A DNA stretch of 64,000 nt from Mucilaginibacter pineti (GTDB lineage Bacteria > Bacteroidota > Bacteroidia > Sphingobacteriales > Sphingobacteriaceae), in the NCBI RefSeq assembly GCF_900101875.1, contig NZ_FNAI01000001.1, positions 62,001 through 126,000 on the forward strand, given 5' to 3'. Positions 8,995 through 17,341 of this stretch are shown in pieces (within the stretch, counting starts at the first letter, position 1; each line of letters starts with the position of its first letter). The notes under the pieces were generated by a model, which worked only from the letters and a program-made list of their open reading frames with translations, made no database searches and was not told the origin of the DNA. Made by a program: the position numbers and the translations under genes.

Positions 8995-9648
8995 TTAACT
9001 AATCAGGATATTTTCGCCAAATTTTTGCGATACGGTTGTTTTCTCGCCGCCATCAATGCTTATAACCAGCGATTGATCAAACGTTATTATCTCAAATAGC
9101 TGTATTTGTGTACCTATTCCTATGTTCAGTTTTAGCAGATATTGAAGAAACGCGCTGCTGGTGTCCCTCACTGCCGCCACCCTGCACGATGTGCCTGTTT
9201 TAACATCGGCCAGCTTAACCGAATAGGTTTTGGGTAATTTACCATTAGCTTTTGGTATAGGATCGCCGTGAGGGTCATATTCCGGGAACCCAAGGAATTT
9301 ATCAAGCCTATCGGCCAAAGTAGGGGCGCTTATATGCTCCAGCTCTTCGGCAATATCATGGATCTCATCCCAATGATAGCCCAGTTTTTCCAGTAAAAAA
9401 ACTTCCCAAAGACGGTGTTTCCGTACAATGAGTATAGCAACTTTTAATCCCTGCGGCGTTAGTCGCACACCTTTCTTTTTATCATATTCTATCAATTGCT
9501 TTTCGGTCAGCTTCCTAATCATATCCACTACCGATGCCGCATTATTGCCCAATGATTCCGCGATAGCGGTGGGCGTAATTTTTTCATCGGCCTTTTGCGA
9601 TAACCTGTATATAGATTTAAGGTAGTTTTCTTCGGATAAAGTGTGCAT
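8995..9648 (-). CDS. DtxR/MntR-family metal-dependent regulator with FeoA-like C-terminus
   Basis: A protein of 217 residues with three domains of the DtxR/IdeR/MntR family. The winged helix is at residues about 1-65 (EENYLKSIYRLSQ, ITPTAIAESLGNNAASVVDM). The metal-binding dimerisation domain is about 70-140 (HRLWEVFLLEKLGYHWDEIH, then DIAEELEHISAPTLADRLD). A C-terminal SH3/FeoA-like domain covers about 150-217. In the family, Fe(II) or Mn(II) binding drives repression of metal-uptake genes. The NYLKSIY segment has Asn where Bacillus MntR has a metal-ligand Asp, so metal choice cannot be assigned. The gene is divergent from the di-haem oxidoreductase operon, and the 145-base gap contains a perfect inverted repeat that is the obvious operator candidate. 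It converges on the LacI gene with a 15-base gap. Confidence 0.9.
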   Translation of the reverse strand: MHTLSEENYLKSIYRLSQKADEKITPTAIAESLGNNAASVVDMIRKLTEKQLIEYDKKKGVRLTPQGLKVAILIVRKHRLWEVFLLEKLGYHWDEIHDIAEELEHISAPTLADRLDKFLGFPEYDPHGDPIPKANGKLPKTYSVKLADVKTGTSCRVAAVRDTSSAFLQYLLKLNIGIGTQIQLFEIITFDQSLVISIDGGEKTTVSQKFGENILIS

Positions 9649-9666
9649 ACTTCTACGGGATAATTA

Positions 9667-9674
9667 CAAACATA
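9667..9674 (-). promoter_or_regulatory. -7 box of the DtxR-family gene
   Basis: CAAACATA on the plus strand reads TATGTTTG on the minus strand, a perfect TAnnTTTG box 18 bases before the ATG at 9648. The identical box faces the opposite way at 9768-9775. No clear -33 element is seen, so activation or short-leader transcription is possible. Confidence 0.4.
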
Positions 9675-9690
9675 AATAAAATAAGCTGAT

Positions 9691-9743
9691 AATTTAAAAT
9701 TGATTAGTCTTTAAATTAAAATTAGTCTTATCTAATTTTAATT
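9691..9743. promoter_or_regulatory. Candidate metalloregulator operator: perfect 12-bp inverted repeat
   Basis: AATTAAAATTAG (9714-9725) and CTAATTTTAATT (9732-9743) are perfectly complementary across a 6-base spacer (TCTTAT). A second, partly overlapping inverted repeat AATTTAAA (9691-9698) / TTTAAATT (9710-9717) lies beside it. TTAGTCTT also occurs twice in direct orientation. The TTAG-N6-CTAA core resembles operators of the DtxR/MntR superfamily. It lies midway between the two divergent -7 boxes, where it could control both directions. The symmetry is seen; the ligand protein is inferred from position. Confidence 0.6.
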
Positions 9744-9767
9744 ATTTTATAATTCAAATTATAATGA

Positions 9768-9775
9768 TATGTTTG
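9768..9775 (+). promoter_or_regulatory. -7 box of the di-haem oxidoreductase operon
   Basis: TATGTTTG is a perfect TAnnTTTG box 18 bases before the ATG at 9794. The region 19-21 bases upstream has no TTG, and the inverted repeat 9714-9743 lies just beyond it. Confidence 0.4.
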
Positions 9776-9793
9776 TCCTGTTAAAATAAACTT

Positions 9794-10996
9794 ATGGGGC
9801 GAAGATCATTACTTATAACAGGTTCAGTATTAGGTGTCGTTATTTTTATTGCAGCGTGCTCGCATGTGCTGCCGGTAGCCCCGGCGGGCGATGCCGTACT
9901 TGACGGACCGGTAGATGATTTAACCGGCGAGCAGTTAGCCAGGCACGCCACCGGCGATGCTGCCTTTACCGACCAGGTGTTTACACCGCAAACAGGGTTA
10001 GGGCCGGTGTTTGTTGCCACCAGCTGCGGCAGCTGCCACAAGGGCGACGGAAAAGGGACACCCTTTACCACTTTAACCCGCTTTGGGCAAACGGATAGCA
10101 CCGGTAATCATTTTCTGGAACAGGGCGGGCCGCAGTTGCAAAGCCGCGCCATACCCGGTTATCAGCCCGAGCAAATTCCTGAAGGGGCAAGCTTCGCAAA
10201 ATTTACCCCGCCAATTAATACCGGCTTAGGCTTTCTGGAACTGGTAAGCGATGCCGATATCATAGCCATGGCCGCCGGTAATACCAACAACGCCGATGGC
10301 GTACGCGGGCATCCAAACTGGAATTATATTCCGGCTTACATTCCTGCCGAACAAAATAGGATCACAAGGGGCGGAAAATATATTTGCCGTTTTGGCAAAA
10401 AAGCGAGTGTGTTTAACCTGCTGCAGCAAACGGTAAACGCCTATAACCAGGATATCGGCATTACTTCATCTTTTGATCCGCTGGATGCGTACACCCGCAA
10501 AGTTATCGACCCGGAGATTGGTACCAGCACCATTAACGATGTTGTGTTTTACCTGCAAACGCTAAAGGCACCGCTGGAACGTACCCCTAATGATGTAGCT
10601 GTACAGCAAGGCAAGGCCATTTTTATACAAGCCGGCTGCGAAAACTGCCATAAACAAACACTCAAAACCGGTTATTCGCCGGTTGATGTGCTTTCCAATA
10701 AGGAGTTTCATCCTTATACAGATTTACTGGTGCATGATATGGGCCCTGGTCTTGATGATGGTTATACCGAGGGCAACGCCAAAACAAGCGAATGGCGTAC
10801 CGCGCCGCTATGGGGATTGGGCCTTGCCAAAAATTCACAAGGTGGCAACATTTTTTTGCTGCATGACGGCCGCGCGCACAGTATTTCCGAAGCGATACTT
10901 ATGCATGGCGGCGAGGCTGCCGTAAGCAAGGGGCGTTTCAATAAGCTCACCGTTGCCGAACAGGAAAAGGTTATCAAATTTCTTCAATCATTATAA
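9794..10996 (+). CDS. Di-haem oxidoreductase lipoprotein (DUF1111/DHOR family)
   Basis: A protein of 400 residues. A short N-terminal hydrophobic segment ends in a lipobox (FIAAC, Cys22), so a lipoprotein. Two c-type haem sites are visible: C78-G-S-C-H82 followed by KGDG, and C282-E-N-C-H286. The stretches FTTLTRFGQTD, GLGFLELVSD, WRTAPLWGLGLA and FLLHDGRAHSISEAILMHGG are typical of the di-haem oxidoreductase (putative peroxidase, often called thiol oxidoreductase) family. Members are remote relatives of MauG and di-haem peroxidases; their substrate is unproven. It begins an operon with a Rieske lipoprotein (2 bases downstream) and a porin, suggesting electron transfer at the periplasmic face linked to an outer-membrane channel. 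It is divergent from a DtxR-type regulator, which points to iron or manganese. Family assignment is firm; metal handling is inference. Confidence 0.88.
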   Translation: MGRRSLLITGSVLGVVIFIAACSHVLPVAPAGDAVLDGPVDDLTGEQLARHATGDAAFTDQVFTPQTGLGPVFVATSCGSCHKGDGKGTPFTTLTRFGQTDSTGNHFLEQGGPQLQSRAIPGYQPEQIPEGASFAKFTPPINTGLGFLELVSDADIIAMAAGNTNNADGVRGHPNWNYIPAYIPAEQNRITRGGKYICRFGKKASVFNLLQQTVNAYNQDIGITSSFDPLDAYTRKVIDPEIGTSTINDVVFYLQTLKAPLERTPNDVAVQQGKAIFIQAGCENCHKQTLKTGYSPVDVLSNKEFHPYTDLLVHDMGPGLDDGYTEGNAKTSEWRTAPLWGLGLAKNSQGGNIFLLHDGRAHSISEAILMHGGEAAVSKGRFNKLTVAEQEKVIKFLQSL

Positions 10997-10998
10997 TT

Positions 10999-11442
10999 AT
11001 GGATCGTAAAAACTTTATAAAAACCTGCGGTTTCGCCTGTATTGGTGGCGCCGTTTTAAGTCCGCTGTTGCAGGGATGCGCCACTGCCGATCATTATGTA
11101 AAGGCCGACACCAAAGGCAATATACTGGTAATTAAAAAAGCGGAGTTCATTAAAACAGGTGGGAGTGGCAAAGCCAGTTATCACAAATATGTGATCCTTA
11201 AAAATCAGCAATTCGGCTTCCCGATTTGCATTTACCGTTTTGCTGCTGATGAGTACACCGCTTTATTAATGCGCTGTACCCATAAAGGCTGTGAAGTTAA
11301 GCCACAGGGCGATTTCCTGGTATGCCCATGTCATGGCAGCGAATTTACCAACCGGGGTGTGGTGCAAAGCGCGCCAGCCCAGGAAAATTTAAAAGCATTT
11401 ATTATAAAAACAGATAATGAAAATATCTACATACAAGTATAG
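10999..11442 (+). CDS. Rieske [2Fe-2S] lipoprotein
   Basis: A protein of 147 residues. The N-terminus MDRKNFIKTCGFACIGGAVL resembles a Tat-type leader (RK rather than RR) and ends in a lipobox-like LLQGC at Cys27. The Rieske motifs are C93-T-H95-K-G-C98 and C109-P-C111-H112-G-S, so cluster ligands would be Cys93, His95, Cys109 and His112, with Cys98 and Cys111 as the disulphide. Proteins of this size outside bc1 complexes donate or accept electrons for a partner oxidoreductase. The start lies 2 bases after the di-haem oxidoreductase stop, and the end overlaps the porin start by 26 bases, so the three are translationally linked. The likely partner is the di-haem protein; no quinol:cytochrome c reductase subunits are nearby. 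Confidence 0.9.
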   Translation: MDRKNFIKTCGFACIGGAVLSPLLQGCATADHYVKADTKGNILVIKKAEFIKTGGSGKASYHKYVILKNQQFGFPICIYRFAADEYTALLMRCTHKGCEVKPQGDFLVCPCHGSEFTNRGVVQSAPAQENLKAFIIKTDNENIYIQV

Positions 11443-12694
11443 GGGCAGGGCGGGTTGCAGGAGTTTGGGTTTTTGTTTTGGGTTAATAATATATTGTTTT
11501 ACTGCACAGGCACAGCAACAGGCCGATTCAACGCAGTTTTTAAAGCATACACCTGCCGATACTTCTACCCGGAAATTAAATATGGACGCCTTATATAGCC
11601 GCCCGTTTTTGCAATTGGGTAAGGCGCCTATAGCCATTGGCGGATACATGGAAACCAATACGCAATACACCGTTACCGATGGTGCTACGGAAGGTTTTTC
11701 TTTCCAGTTCAGGCGGGTATCTATCTTTTTATCATCTACGATTGCCAGCCGGATAAAATTCCTGTCGGAGATTGAATTTGAGGATGGTGGTAAAGAGATC
11801 AGCGTTGAATATGCTTCGCTTGATTTTGAATTACATCCCTTGTTGAATTTAAGGGGCGGCATCATAGTTAACCCCATAGGTGCCTTCAATCAAAACCATG
11901 ACGGCCCTAAATGGGATTTTATAGACAGGCCAATTTCATCCACCACTATTTTACCCGCCACACTTTCCGAAGCCGGATTTGGATTTTATGGCAAGCAGTT
12001 TACCGGGAACTGGGTATTTGGATACGAAACCTATTTAACCAACGGTTTTGACGATAAAGTTATAGCCAACGAAGAAAACCGCACTTCCCTGGCGGCAGGC
12101 AAGGGCAACCCCGAAAAGTTTGAAGAAAGCAATAGCGGCTTACCTATGTTTACCGGAAAAATAGCTATCCGCAACCGTAAGCTGGGTGAGGTCGGTTTGT
12201 CATATATGGATGGGGTATACAATAAATGGCGCGATGATGATGGCAATATCCTCGATAAAAAGCGAAGCATCCGGGCTTTTGCCATCGACTTTAATACCTC
12301 ATTTCTGAAAAACAGGATCAATATACTGGGCGAAGCAGCAAAGGTGCTTGTTGATGTGCCTGATACTTATAGCCAGCAATTTGGCAGTAAACAATGGGGC
12401 GGCTTTGTAGATGTTGTTGGCACCGTGCTGCAAAAAAACATCCTCGGCTGGGATAATGCCAAGCTCAACATCGGGGTAAGACTGGAGTATGCCGACTATA
12501 ACGAGGGCAAGTTTAGGGAAACAGGCGGCAACATAGCCGATGATCTGTGGTCGGTTTGCCCGGCAATAGCGTTCCGGCCGGTTGGTACTACGGTTATCCG
12601 GCTTAATTATCGCAGGCAGCAACAACGTGATATTCTTGGTAATCCTCCTGCCAAAAGTGGCGTCATTCAATTTGGCTTCGCAACATATTTTTAA
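11417..12694 (+). CDS. Outer-membrane porin, phosphate-selective porin O/P-like
   Basis: A protein of 425 residues with a signal peptide (hydrophobic SLGFCFGLIIYCF, cleavage near AQAQQQ). The body shows beta-barrel features: alternating strands such as FQFRRVSIFLSSTIASRIKF, ISVEYASLDFELHPLLNLRG, GEVGLSYMDGVYNKWRDD, and a C-terminus ending in aromatic F (VIQFGFATYF). It resembles the OprO/OprP and Bacteroidota porin families with 16 strands. The ATG lies inside the Rieske gene in another frame, giving a 26-base overlap and suggesting coupled translation. As the third gene of the di-haem/Rieske operon it probably admits the substrate or releases the product of that redox pair. Its selectivity cannot be read from sequence. 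Its stop is 4 bases from the stop of the convergent transsulfuration gene. Confidence 0.8.
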   Translation: MKISTYKYRGRAGCRSLGFCFGLIIYCFTAQAQQQADSTQFLKHTPADTSTRKLNMDALYSRPFLQLGKAPIAIGGYMETNTQYTVTDGATEGFSFQFRRVSIFLSSTIASRIKFLSEIEFEDGGKEISVEYASLDFELHPLLNLRGGIIVNPIGAFNQNHDGPKWDFIDRPISSTTILPATLSEAGFGFYGKQFTGNWVFGYETYLTNGFDDKVIANEENRTSLAAGKGNPEKFEESNSGLPMFTGKIAIRNRKLGEVGLSYMDGVYNKWRDDDGNILDKKRSIRAFAIDFNTSFLKNRINILGEAAKVLVDVPDTYSQQFGSKQWGGFVDVVGTVLQKNILGWDNAKLNIGVRLEYADYNEGKFRETGGNIADDLWSVCPAIAFRPVGTTVIRLNYRRQQQRDILGNPPAKSGVIQFGFATYF

Positions 12695-12697
12695 TTG

Positions 12698-13861
12698 CTA
12701 TTGCACACTGGTGAGCGCCTGCTGAAGATCTGCAATTAAATATTGCGGATCTTCGAGGCCTACATACATCCGTATCAATTGCTGACGATCATTGTTATTA
12801 TCATAATGCTGTATACCGAACGAGGCTATTGCCGGAACGATAAGGCTTTCATGGCCGCCCCATGAAACAGCCAGCAGTATATGCTTTAAATTATTGCAAA
12901 AAGCCTCAATTTTTTCAAGCGATGAGTTTTTCAATGTAAAGCTAAATAAACCGCCGCAGCCTTTCATCTGCTCATTGGCAAGGATTAACTGCTTGTTATT
13001 GGGGCTAAATGGCCATATTACGTCCTGTACGGCTTCATGACCGCTTAACCATGCTGTAATGGTTTTTGTACTCTCGAAACTGCGTTCAAGGCGTAGGGGT
13101 AAGGTTCTTAATCCGCGTAAAAGCAACCATGCCGAATTTGGCGAAAGGGCAGGCCCAAAAGTCATAAATTCATTTTCGAAGATCTTCTTTAAGAGCGCCT
13201 TGCTGCCAGTGAGTACACCCGCCACCACATCCGAATGTCCGCCTATGTATTTTGTGGCAGATTGCGCTACCAGATCAATACCCAAGGCTATGGGTTGCTG
13301 GTAAAGCGGACTACAATAGCTGTTGTCGATAATAGTCACGATATCACGCGAGCGTGCAAATGCCGCCACTTTTTTCAAATCCTGCAGTTCATAGCTAAAT
13401 GTGCTTGGGCTTTCTAAAAATATGATGCGTGTTTTGGGTTGGGCAGCTTGTTCAAATTCCTCCAGATTGGTTCCGCTGATAAAGGTTGTTGTAATGCCAA
13501 ATTTGGGCAAAAAATCATTAAAGAACTTTACCGACCAGCTATAAGAGTTTTCAACCGCAATTATATGATCGCCAGATTTTAACAAAGCCAGCATGGGGAT
13601 GGTTATGGCACTTATACCACTGCTGAATAGTAAAGCATCCTCGGCACCATCAAGCGCGGCAAGTTTTTTTCTTAAAATATCAAGCGTAGGGTTTTGCCCG
13701 CGAGAGTAAAGACTGGCTGCAAACTCATCATCCATAGCATTGCGCAAATCTCCTACGGTTTTGAAGGCAAAATTGCTTGTTTGTATAATTGGCGGCGAAA
13801 CAGCATTGAAATAATTTTCCCGTTCCTCTCCAAGTTCATTTAAAATAAATGACAGTTCCAT
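12698..13861 (-). CDS. PLP-dependent transsulfuration enzyme (Cys/Met metabolism family)
   Basis: A protein of 387 residues of the fold-type-I Cys/Met metabolism family, the group of cystathionine gamma-synthase, cystathionine beta- and gamma-lyase and methionine gamma-lyase. The PLP lysine is in SATKYIGGHSDVVAG (Lys204). Upstream are YSRGQNPTLDILRKKLAALD, the substrate/PLP phosphate segment typical of the family, and ALLFSSGISAITIPMLALL. IIDNSYCSPLYQQP carries the conserved Asp that contacts the PLP ring. The exact reaction cannot be decided from these motifs. The amino-acid permease gene lies 3 bases upstream on the same strand, so permease and enzyme are one operon: uptake of an amino acid and its cleavage or conversion. 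It could be a lyase releasing sulphide or methanethiol. Confidence 0.85.
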   Translation of the reverse strand: MELSFILNELGEERENYFNAVSPPIIQTSNFAFKTVGDLRNAMDDEFAASLYSRGQNPTLDILRKKLAALDGAEDALLFSSGISAITIPMLALLKSGDHIIAVENSYSWSVKFFNDFLPKFGITTTFISGTNLEEFEQAAQPKTRIIFLESPSTFSYELQDLKKVAAFARSRDIVTIIDNSYCSPLYQQPIALGIDLVAQSATKYIGGHSDVVAGVLTGSKALLKKIFENEFMTFGPALSPNSAWLLLRGLRTLPLRLERSFESTKTITAWLSGHEAVQDVIWPFSPNNKQLILANEQMKGCGGLFSFTLKNSSLEKIEAFCNNLKHILLAVSWGGHESLIVPAIASFGIQHYDNNNDRQQLIRMYVGLEDPQYLIADLQQALTSVQ

Positions 13862-13864
13862 AAT

Positions 13865-15211
13865 TTAGGGTATAGTGATTGGTGGTTTACTTTTTTTGGT
13901 AATAAAATATATGATCAAACCTATTGCAAACGCACAAAGGCAAACTAATGCTGCTTTAGGGTTTTCAATAAATATGCTGATAGTAACAAACCAATAGGTA
14001 GCAATAAAAATTATAGGGATAACAGGATACCAGCTTATGGTATAAATGCCCTTTGCATCAAGATGTTTGTTTTTTTTGCGCAAAATGAAAATGGTAACTG
14101 CCGCCGTAGATAAGCCTATGGTGTCAAAAAACATTACATAATCCAATATTTTATGGAACGAGCTTACAAAAAACAGGATAATTAGCACCGCTGCCACAAA
14201 AAAACTGAGGCCAAACTCCTGTACTTGTGTTTTCTGGTTCACGTGCTTAAAGCGGGCAGGTAATATGCCGTCATCGGCCATGGCGTAATATACCCGGGGA
14301 TTAGCCATAATGTTTACATTAATGAATGCCATTACCGATATAAACATCAATAACGATACTATTTTATACCCCGATGTCCCAAACAGCACACCGGCAAGGG
14401 TTGCGGCTAAGGTTGTTTTATGTTGTAGTCCGTTTATTCCTAAAACCGAATAGTAAGTAAAATTCATTAACATGTATAACGATATAACTACTATCATTCC
14501 CCAGAAAATTGCTTTTGGAATGTTAACCTTGGGGTTTATAATATCGCCGCCAAAATTTATTGTTTGCTGATAGCCGCCATAGGTAAAAAATACAGCTACC
14601 AGACTTATCCCGAAAGCACTAAGGTTGTTACTGCTTTCGCTTGCCATTTCCATATAAGCGGTATGGATATTACCCTTAAAAACCGCAAAGCATAAAATAA
14701 GTATCATGCCTATTTTAAACATGGTGAGCACATTTTGCGTGCGTGCGCTCATTTTTATGCCTATAAAGTTTATGATATATAATACCAGCACCGATGTAAT
14801 GGTCATTATTTTTATGCCCATTGCATTTTGCAGGCTTACGGGCATAATTACGGGATTAATGTATTCGGCGCCGATGAGGGCTACGGCGGCTACGGATGCA
14901 GCATTACTTATCACTAACACCCAATTGATCATAAAGGCAAAAGCCGGATGAAAACAATATGAAAATACCTTGTAAAAACCGCCGGTGGTAGGATAGCGGG
15001 CACCAATTTCGGCAAAAGTGAGCGCACCGCACCAGCTAACGAAGCCGCCAAACAGCCACGCTGCAAAGTATAATAAAGTATTGCCGGAGTTTTTGGCAAC
15101 CTCGCCGGGCGTAGCAAAAATACCCATACCTATTACCAGGCTGATAACTATCATCGACAGATCAAAACGGGTGAGTTTGGGCGTAATGTTCATTAAATTA
15201 TAGGATGCCAT
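13865..15211 (-). CDS. APC-family amino-acid permease
   Basis: A membrane protein of 448 residues with about 12 hydrophobic segments. The N-terminus TRFDLSMIVISLVIGMGIFATPG has the unwound first helix with GxGIF/ATPG typical of the amino acid-polyamine-organocation superfamily. ALTFAEIGARYPTTGGFYKVF is the second conserved signature. The C-terminal residues are charged (TKKSKPP). It lies 3 bases upstream of the transsulfuration enzyme on the same strand and is presumably the first gene of that operon. A sulphur amino acid such as methionine or cystathionine is a reasonable but unproven substrate. The ATG at 15211 precedes the first membrane segment by about 20 residues, the usual length. Confidence 0.88.
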   Translation of the reverse strand: MASYNLMNITPKLTRFDLSMIVISLVIGMGIFATPGEVAKNSGNTLLYFAAWLFGGFVSWCGALTFAEIGARYPTTGGFYKVFSYCFHPAFAFMINWVLVISNAASVAAVALIGAEYINPVIMPVSLQNAMGIKIMTITSVLVLYIINFIGIKMSARTQNVLTMFKIGMILILCFAVFKGNIHTAYMEMASESSNNLSAFGISLVAVFFTYGGYQQTINFGGDIINPKVNIPKAIFWGMIVVISLYMLMNFTYYSVLGINGLQHKTTLAATLAGVLFGTSGYKIVSLLMFISVMAFINVNIMANPRVYYAMADDGILPARFKHVNQKTQVQEFGLSFFVAAVLIILFFVSSFHKILDYVMFFDTIGLSTAAVTIFILRKKNKHLDAKGIYTISWYPVIPIIFIATYWFVTISIFIENPKAALVCLCAFAIGLIIYFITKKSKPPITIP

Positions 15212-15364
15212 TTTGGGGCTTTAAAAGGTACAGAAATTTATTATAAACCATAACTCCGGGAGTGTTTTATTACGCCCGTAAATAAAATACCGAAATATGT
15301 GTTTTGTGAAACAATATTTATAATTTAAATCGTTATTAACCCGTAAATTATCACTACGAAATCG

Positions 15365-15393
15365 ATTGCGTTTATTAATAATTGATAGATTTG
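15365..15393 (+). promoter_or_regulatory. Promoter of the second LacI gene, overlapping a palindrome
   Basis: TTG (15366-15368) and a perfect -7 box TAGATTTG (15386-15393) are 17 bases apart, 68 bases before the ATG at 15461. The -33 region overlaps an imperfect 16-bp palindrome, ACGAAATCGATTGCGT (15356-15371), centred on ATCGAT with one mismatched pair, a possible autoregulatory operator. Confidence 0.45.
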
Positions 15394-15460
15394 TATTTGA
15401 AAGAGCAAATTGCTTTTTGTAATTTAGCTCATCGCAGCCAAGTAAACCGAAACCTGTAAA

Positions 15461-16516
15461 ATGATAAAAAAGAAGATATCTATAAAAGATATAGCCCAGT
15501 TAACTAACACATCTATCACTACGGTTTCATTTGTTTTAAACGGTAAGGGACGTATTAGCAAGGAGATCACCAAAAAAATAATGGATGTAGCGCGTGAAAA
15601 CGGCTACGAACCCAACCGTATGGCCATTGGCCTGCGTACTGGTATGTCAAAAGTTATTGGGTTGATCGTAGAGAGCATTGGCGGTCCGTTTTTTGGCGAA
15701 ATGGCAAAGGTTATAGAGGAGGAGGCAGAGAAGGCCGGTTACCGTATAATTTATTGCAGTACCAACAACAATTTACAAAAGGGGAGGGATGTTATAAAAA
15801 TGCTGTCGCAGCAATTGGTTGACGGTTACATTATTACTCCCTTCAATGGTTTAGAAAAAGAGATCCAAAGCCTGGTTGACGATGGAAAGCCGGTAATATT
15901 AATTGACGGTTATTTTCCAGACCTGGGCATTCCGCATGTACTGGTTGATAATTATAACAGTACGTTTAATGCCATAAACTGCTTTATTCAGTCGGGCTAT
16001 CGAAATATTGGTTTTGTAACAGCGGATCTGGATCTGATTCAGTTACATGACCGCATGAGTGGTTATAAAGCAGCTTTAAAAGCAAATGACATAAAGGAAG
16101 ATAAAAAGAAGATATTTAAATTACCTTTTAATACCGATAAAGCCGAGGCCGTAAAAGCGTTAAAAACGTTCATCGGTCAGCAAAAGCAAATGGATGCCAT
16201 ATTTTTTACTACCAATTACCTGGGCACCTTGGGCTTACAAACTATTAAGGATATGGGTTTAAGCATTCCAGATGATCTGGCGGTGATTAGTTTTGATGAT
16301 AATGAGATCTTTAGCCTGTATCCGCCGGGTATCACCACCGTTCAGCAGCCTACTTATGAGATCGCTAAATCGGCCATCGACGTTTTGCTGGCGCAGATGA
16401 ATGGCCAGAGCGGGGCGTTCGAAGTAAAATTACAAATCCCATCAAGACTGATTGAACGCGGGTCGACATCGCCAAAAAAAATAATTACACCATCGTTTAA
16501 AAGAAAAGCAGGATAA
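15461..16516 (+). CDS. LacI-family transcriptional regulator (second)
   Basis: A protein of 351 residues. The DNA-binding part is ISIKDIAQLTNTSITTVSF with VLNGKGRIS, followed by the hinge GYEPNRMAIGLRTGMS. The sugar-binding-protein-like domain runs from about residue 62 (VIGLIVESIGGPFFGEMAKV) to about 335, including DDLAVISFDDNEIFSLYPPG. It resembles the regulator at 7942 throughout, so the two are paralogues. The basic C-terminal tail (SPKKIITPSFKRKAG) is longer than in that paralogue. A perfect 22-bp palindrome with a central CG lies 68 bases after its stop, in front of the BSP protease-GH92 operon, and is the best candidate target. The effector sugar is unknown; mannose or a manno-oligosaccharide is a guess based on GH92. 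Confidence 0.93.
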   Translation: MIKKKISIKDIAQLTNTSITTVSFVLNGKGRISKEITKKIMDVARENGYEPNRMAIGLRTGMSKVIGLIVESIGGPFFGEMAKVIEEEAEKAGYRIIYCSTNNNLQKGRDVIKMLSQQLVDGYIITPFNGLEKEIQSLVDDGKPVILIDGYFPDLGIPHVLVDNYNSTFNAINCFIQSGYRNIGFVTADLDLIQLHDRMSGYKAALKANDIKEDKKKIFKLPFNTDKAEAVKALKTFIGQQKQMDAIFFTTNYLGTLGLQTIKDMGLSIPDDLAVISFDDNEIFSLYPPGITTVQQPTYEIAKSAIDVLLAQMNGQSGAFEVKLQIPSRLIERGSTSPKKIITPSFKRKAG

Positions 16517-16583
16517 ACACATTTTAATATCCCGTTAAAAATGATCTCTAAAAAAAACAGATCAAACCAATAAATTTTATATT

Positions 16584-16605
16584 TTTGATAAAACGTTTTA
16601 TCAAA
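16584..16605. promoter_or_regulatory. Perfect 22-bp palindromic operator before the BSP-GH92 operon
   Basis: The half site TTTGATAAAAC (16584-16594) is followed directly by its exact complement GTTTTATCAAA (16595-16605). A perfect palindrome with central CG is the classic form of LacI-family operators. It ends 28 bases before the ATG of the BSP gene, in the core promoter or 5' leader, a position suited to repression. Confidence 0.7.
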
Positions 16606-16633
16606 TCTTGCACAATTAATTAAAATCCATTAA

Positions 16634-17305
16634 ATGAAAAAAGTTCTCATTTTAAGCGTAGCATTAATGTTATGCATGTTAAAAAACAGTAATGCCCAAA
16701 CTCCAGAGGTATTTAAGCAAAAAGGTTACCAGTTAACCTTTATTAATCAGGACCCTACGTTTAGTAAGGATTTGAGTGCCAAATTAATAAAAACCTTTTT
16801 TGAGGTTTATCCTAAACTGGCAAAAGAGTACAACAAAAACACAGCTAAAAAAGTAACTTTTATTATCGATACTGCCTACAAAGGCGTTGCTGCTACCTGG
16901 CAGGATACTGTTCATTTTAGTCCGGTTTACATGAGTGCTCACCCTGGTGATATTGATGTGGTTACGCACGAAGTAATGCACATTGTACAGGCTTACGTTG
17001 ATTTTAACGGACCCGGATGGTTAACTGAAGGTATTGCAGATTACGCACGCTTTAAATTTGGCGTGGATAATGCAGGTGCCAATTGGTCGTTACCTGCTTA
17101 TAAATCAACCCAAAACTATGATAACAGCTACCGCATTACAGCCCGCTTTTTGGTTTGGATCGAGAAAAATGTGAAGCCAAATTTGGTAATTGATCTTAAC
17201 AACCAGTTACGTGAACATACTTTTACAGATGATAGCTGGAAAAAGGAAACGGGTAAAACATTAGATGAGCTTTGGAAAGCTTATATTGCCAATCCGGTTG
17301 TTTAA
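16634..17305 (+). CDS. Secreted basic secretory protein (BSP) family metalloprotease
   Basis: A protein of 223 residues with a signal peptide (MKKVLILSVALMLCMLKNSNAQ). The mature domain carries HEVMHIVQAYVDF, an HExxH zinc motif, followed by GPGWLTEGIADYARFKFG with the conserved Glu and a further ligand region. This arrangement is that of the BSP family of plants and bacteria, putative gluzincin-like metallopeptidases. The length fits the family. The GH92 mannosidase gene begins 36 bases downstream and no terminator intervenes, so the two form an operon. Protease plus alpha-mannosidase suggests attack on mannosylated glycoproteins, such as plant or fungal wall proteins; this is inference. Expression is probably controlled at the palindrome 16584-16605. 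Confidence 0.85.
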   Translation: MKKVLILSVALMLCMLKNSNAQTPEVFKQKGYQLTFINQDPTFSKDLSAKLIKTFFEVYPKLAKEYNKNTAKKVTFIIDTAYKGVAATWQDTVHFSPVYMSAHPGDIDVVTHEVMHIVQAYVDFNGPGWLTEGIADYARFKFGVDNAGANWSLPAYKSTQNYDNSYRITARFLVWIEKNVKPNLVIDLNNQLREHTFTDDSWKKETGKTLDELWKAYIANPVV

Positions 17306-17341
17306 ATTATATCCCTTGAGGACTTTATCACACATAGTAAA

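Noticed and set aside
9794..10996. Classical di-haem cytochrome c peroxidase or MauG
   Set aside because: Two CxxCH sites are present, but the surrounding motifs and lipoprotein N-terminus fit the DUF1111/DHOR family instead.
11389..11889. Reverse-strand frame of 166 residues across the Rieske-porin junction
   Set aside because: Overlaps two recognised genes in antisense and has no motif.
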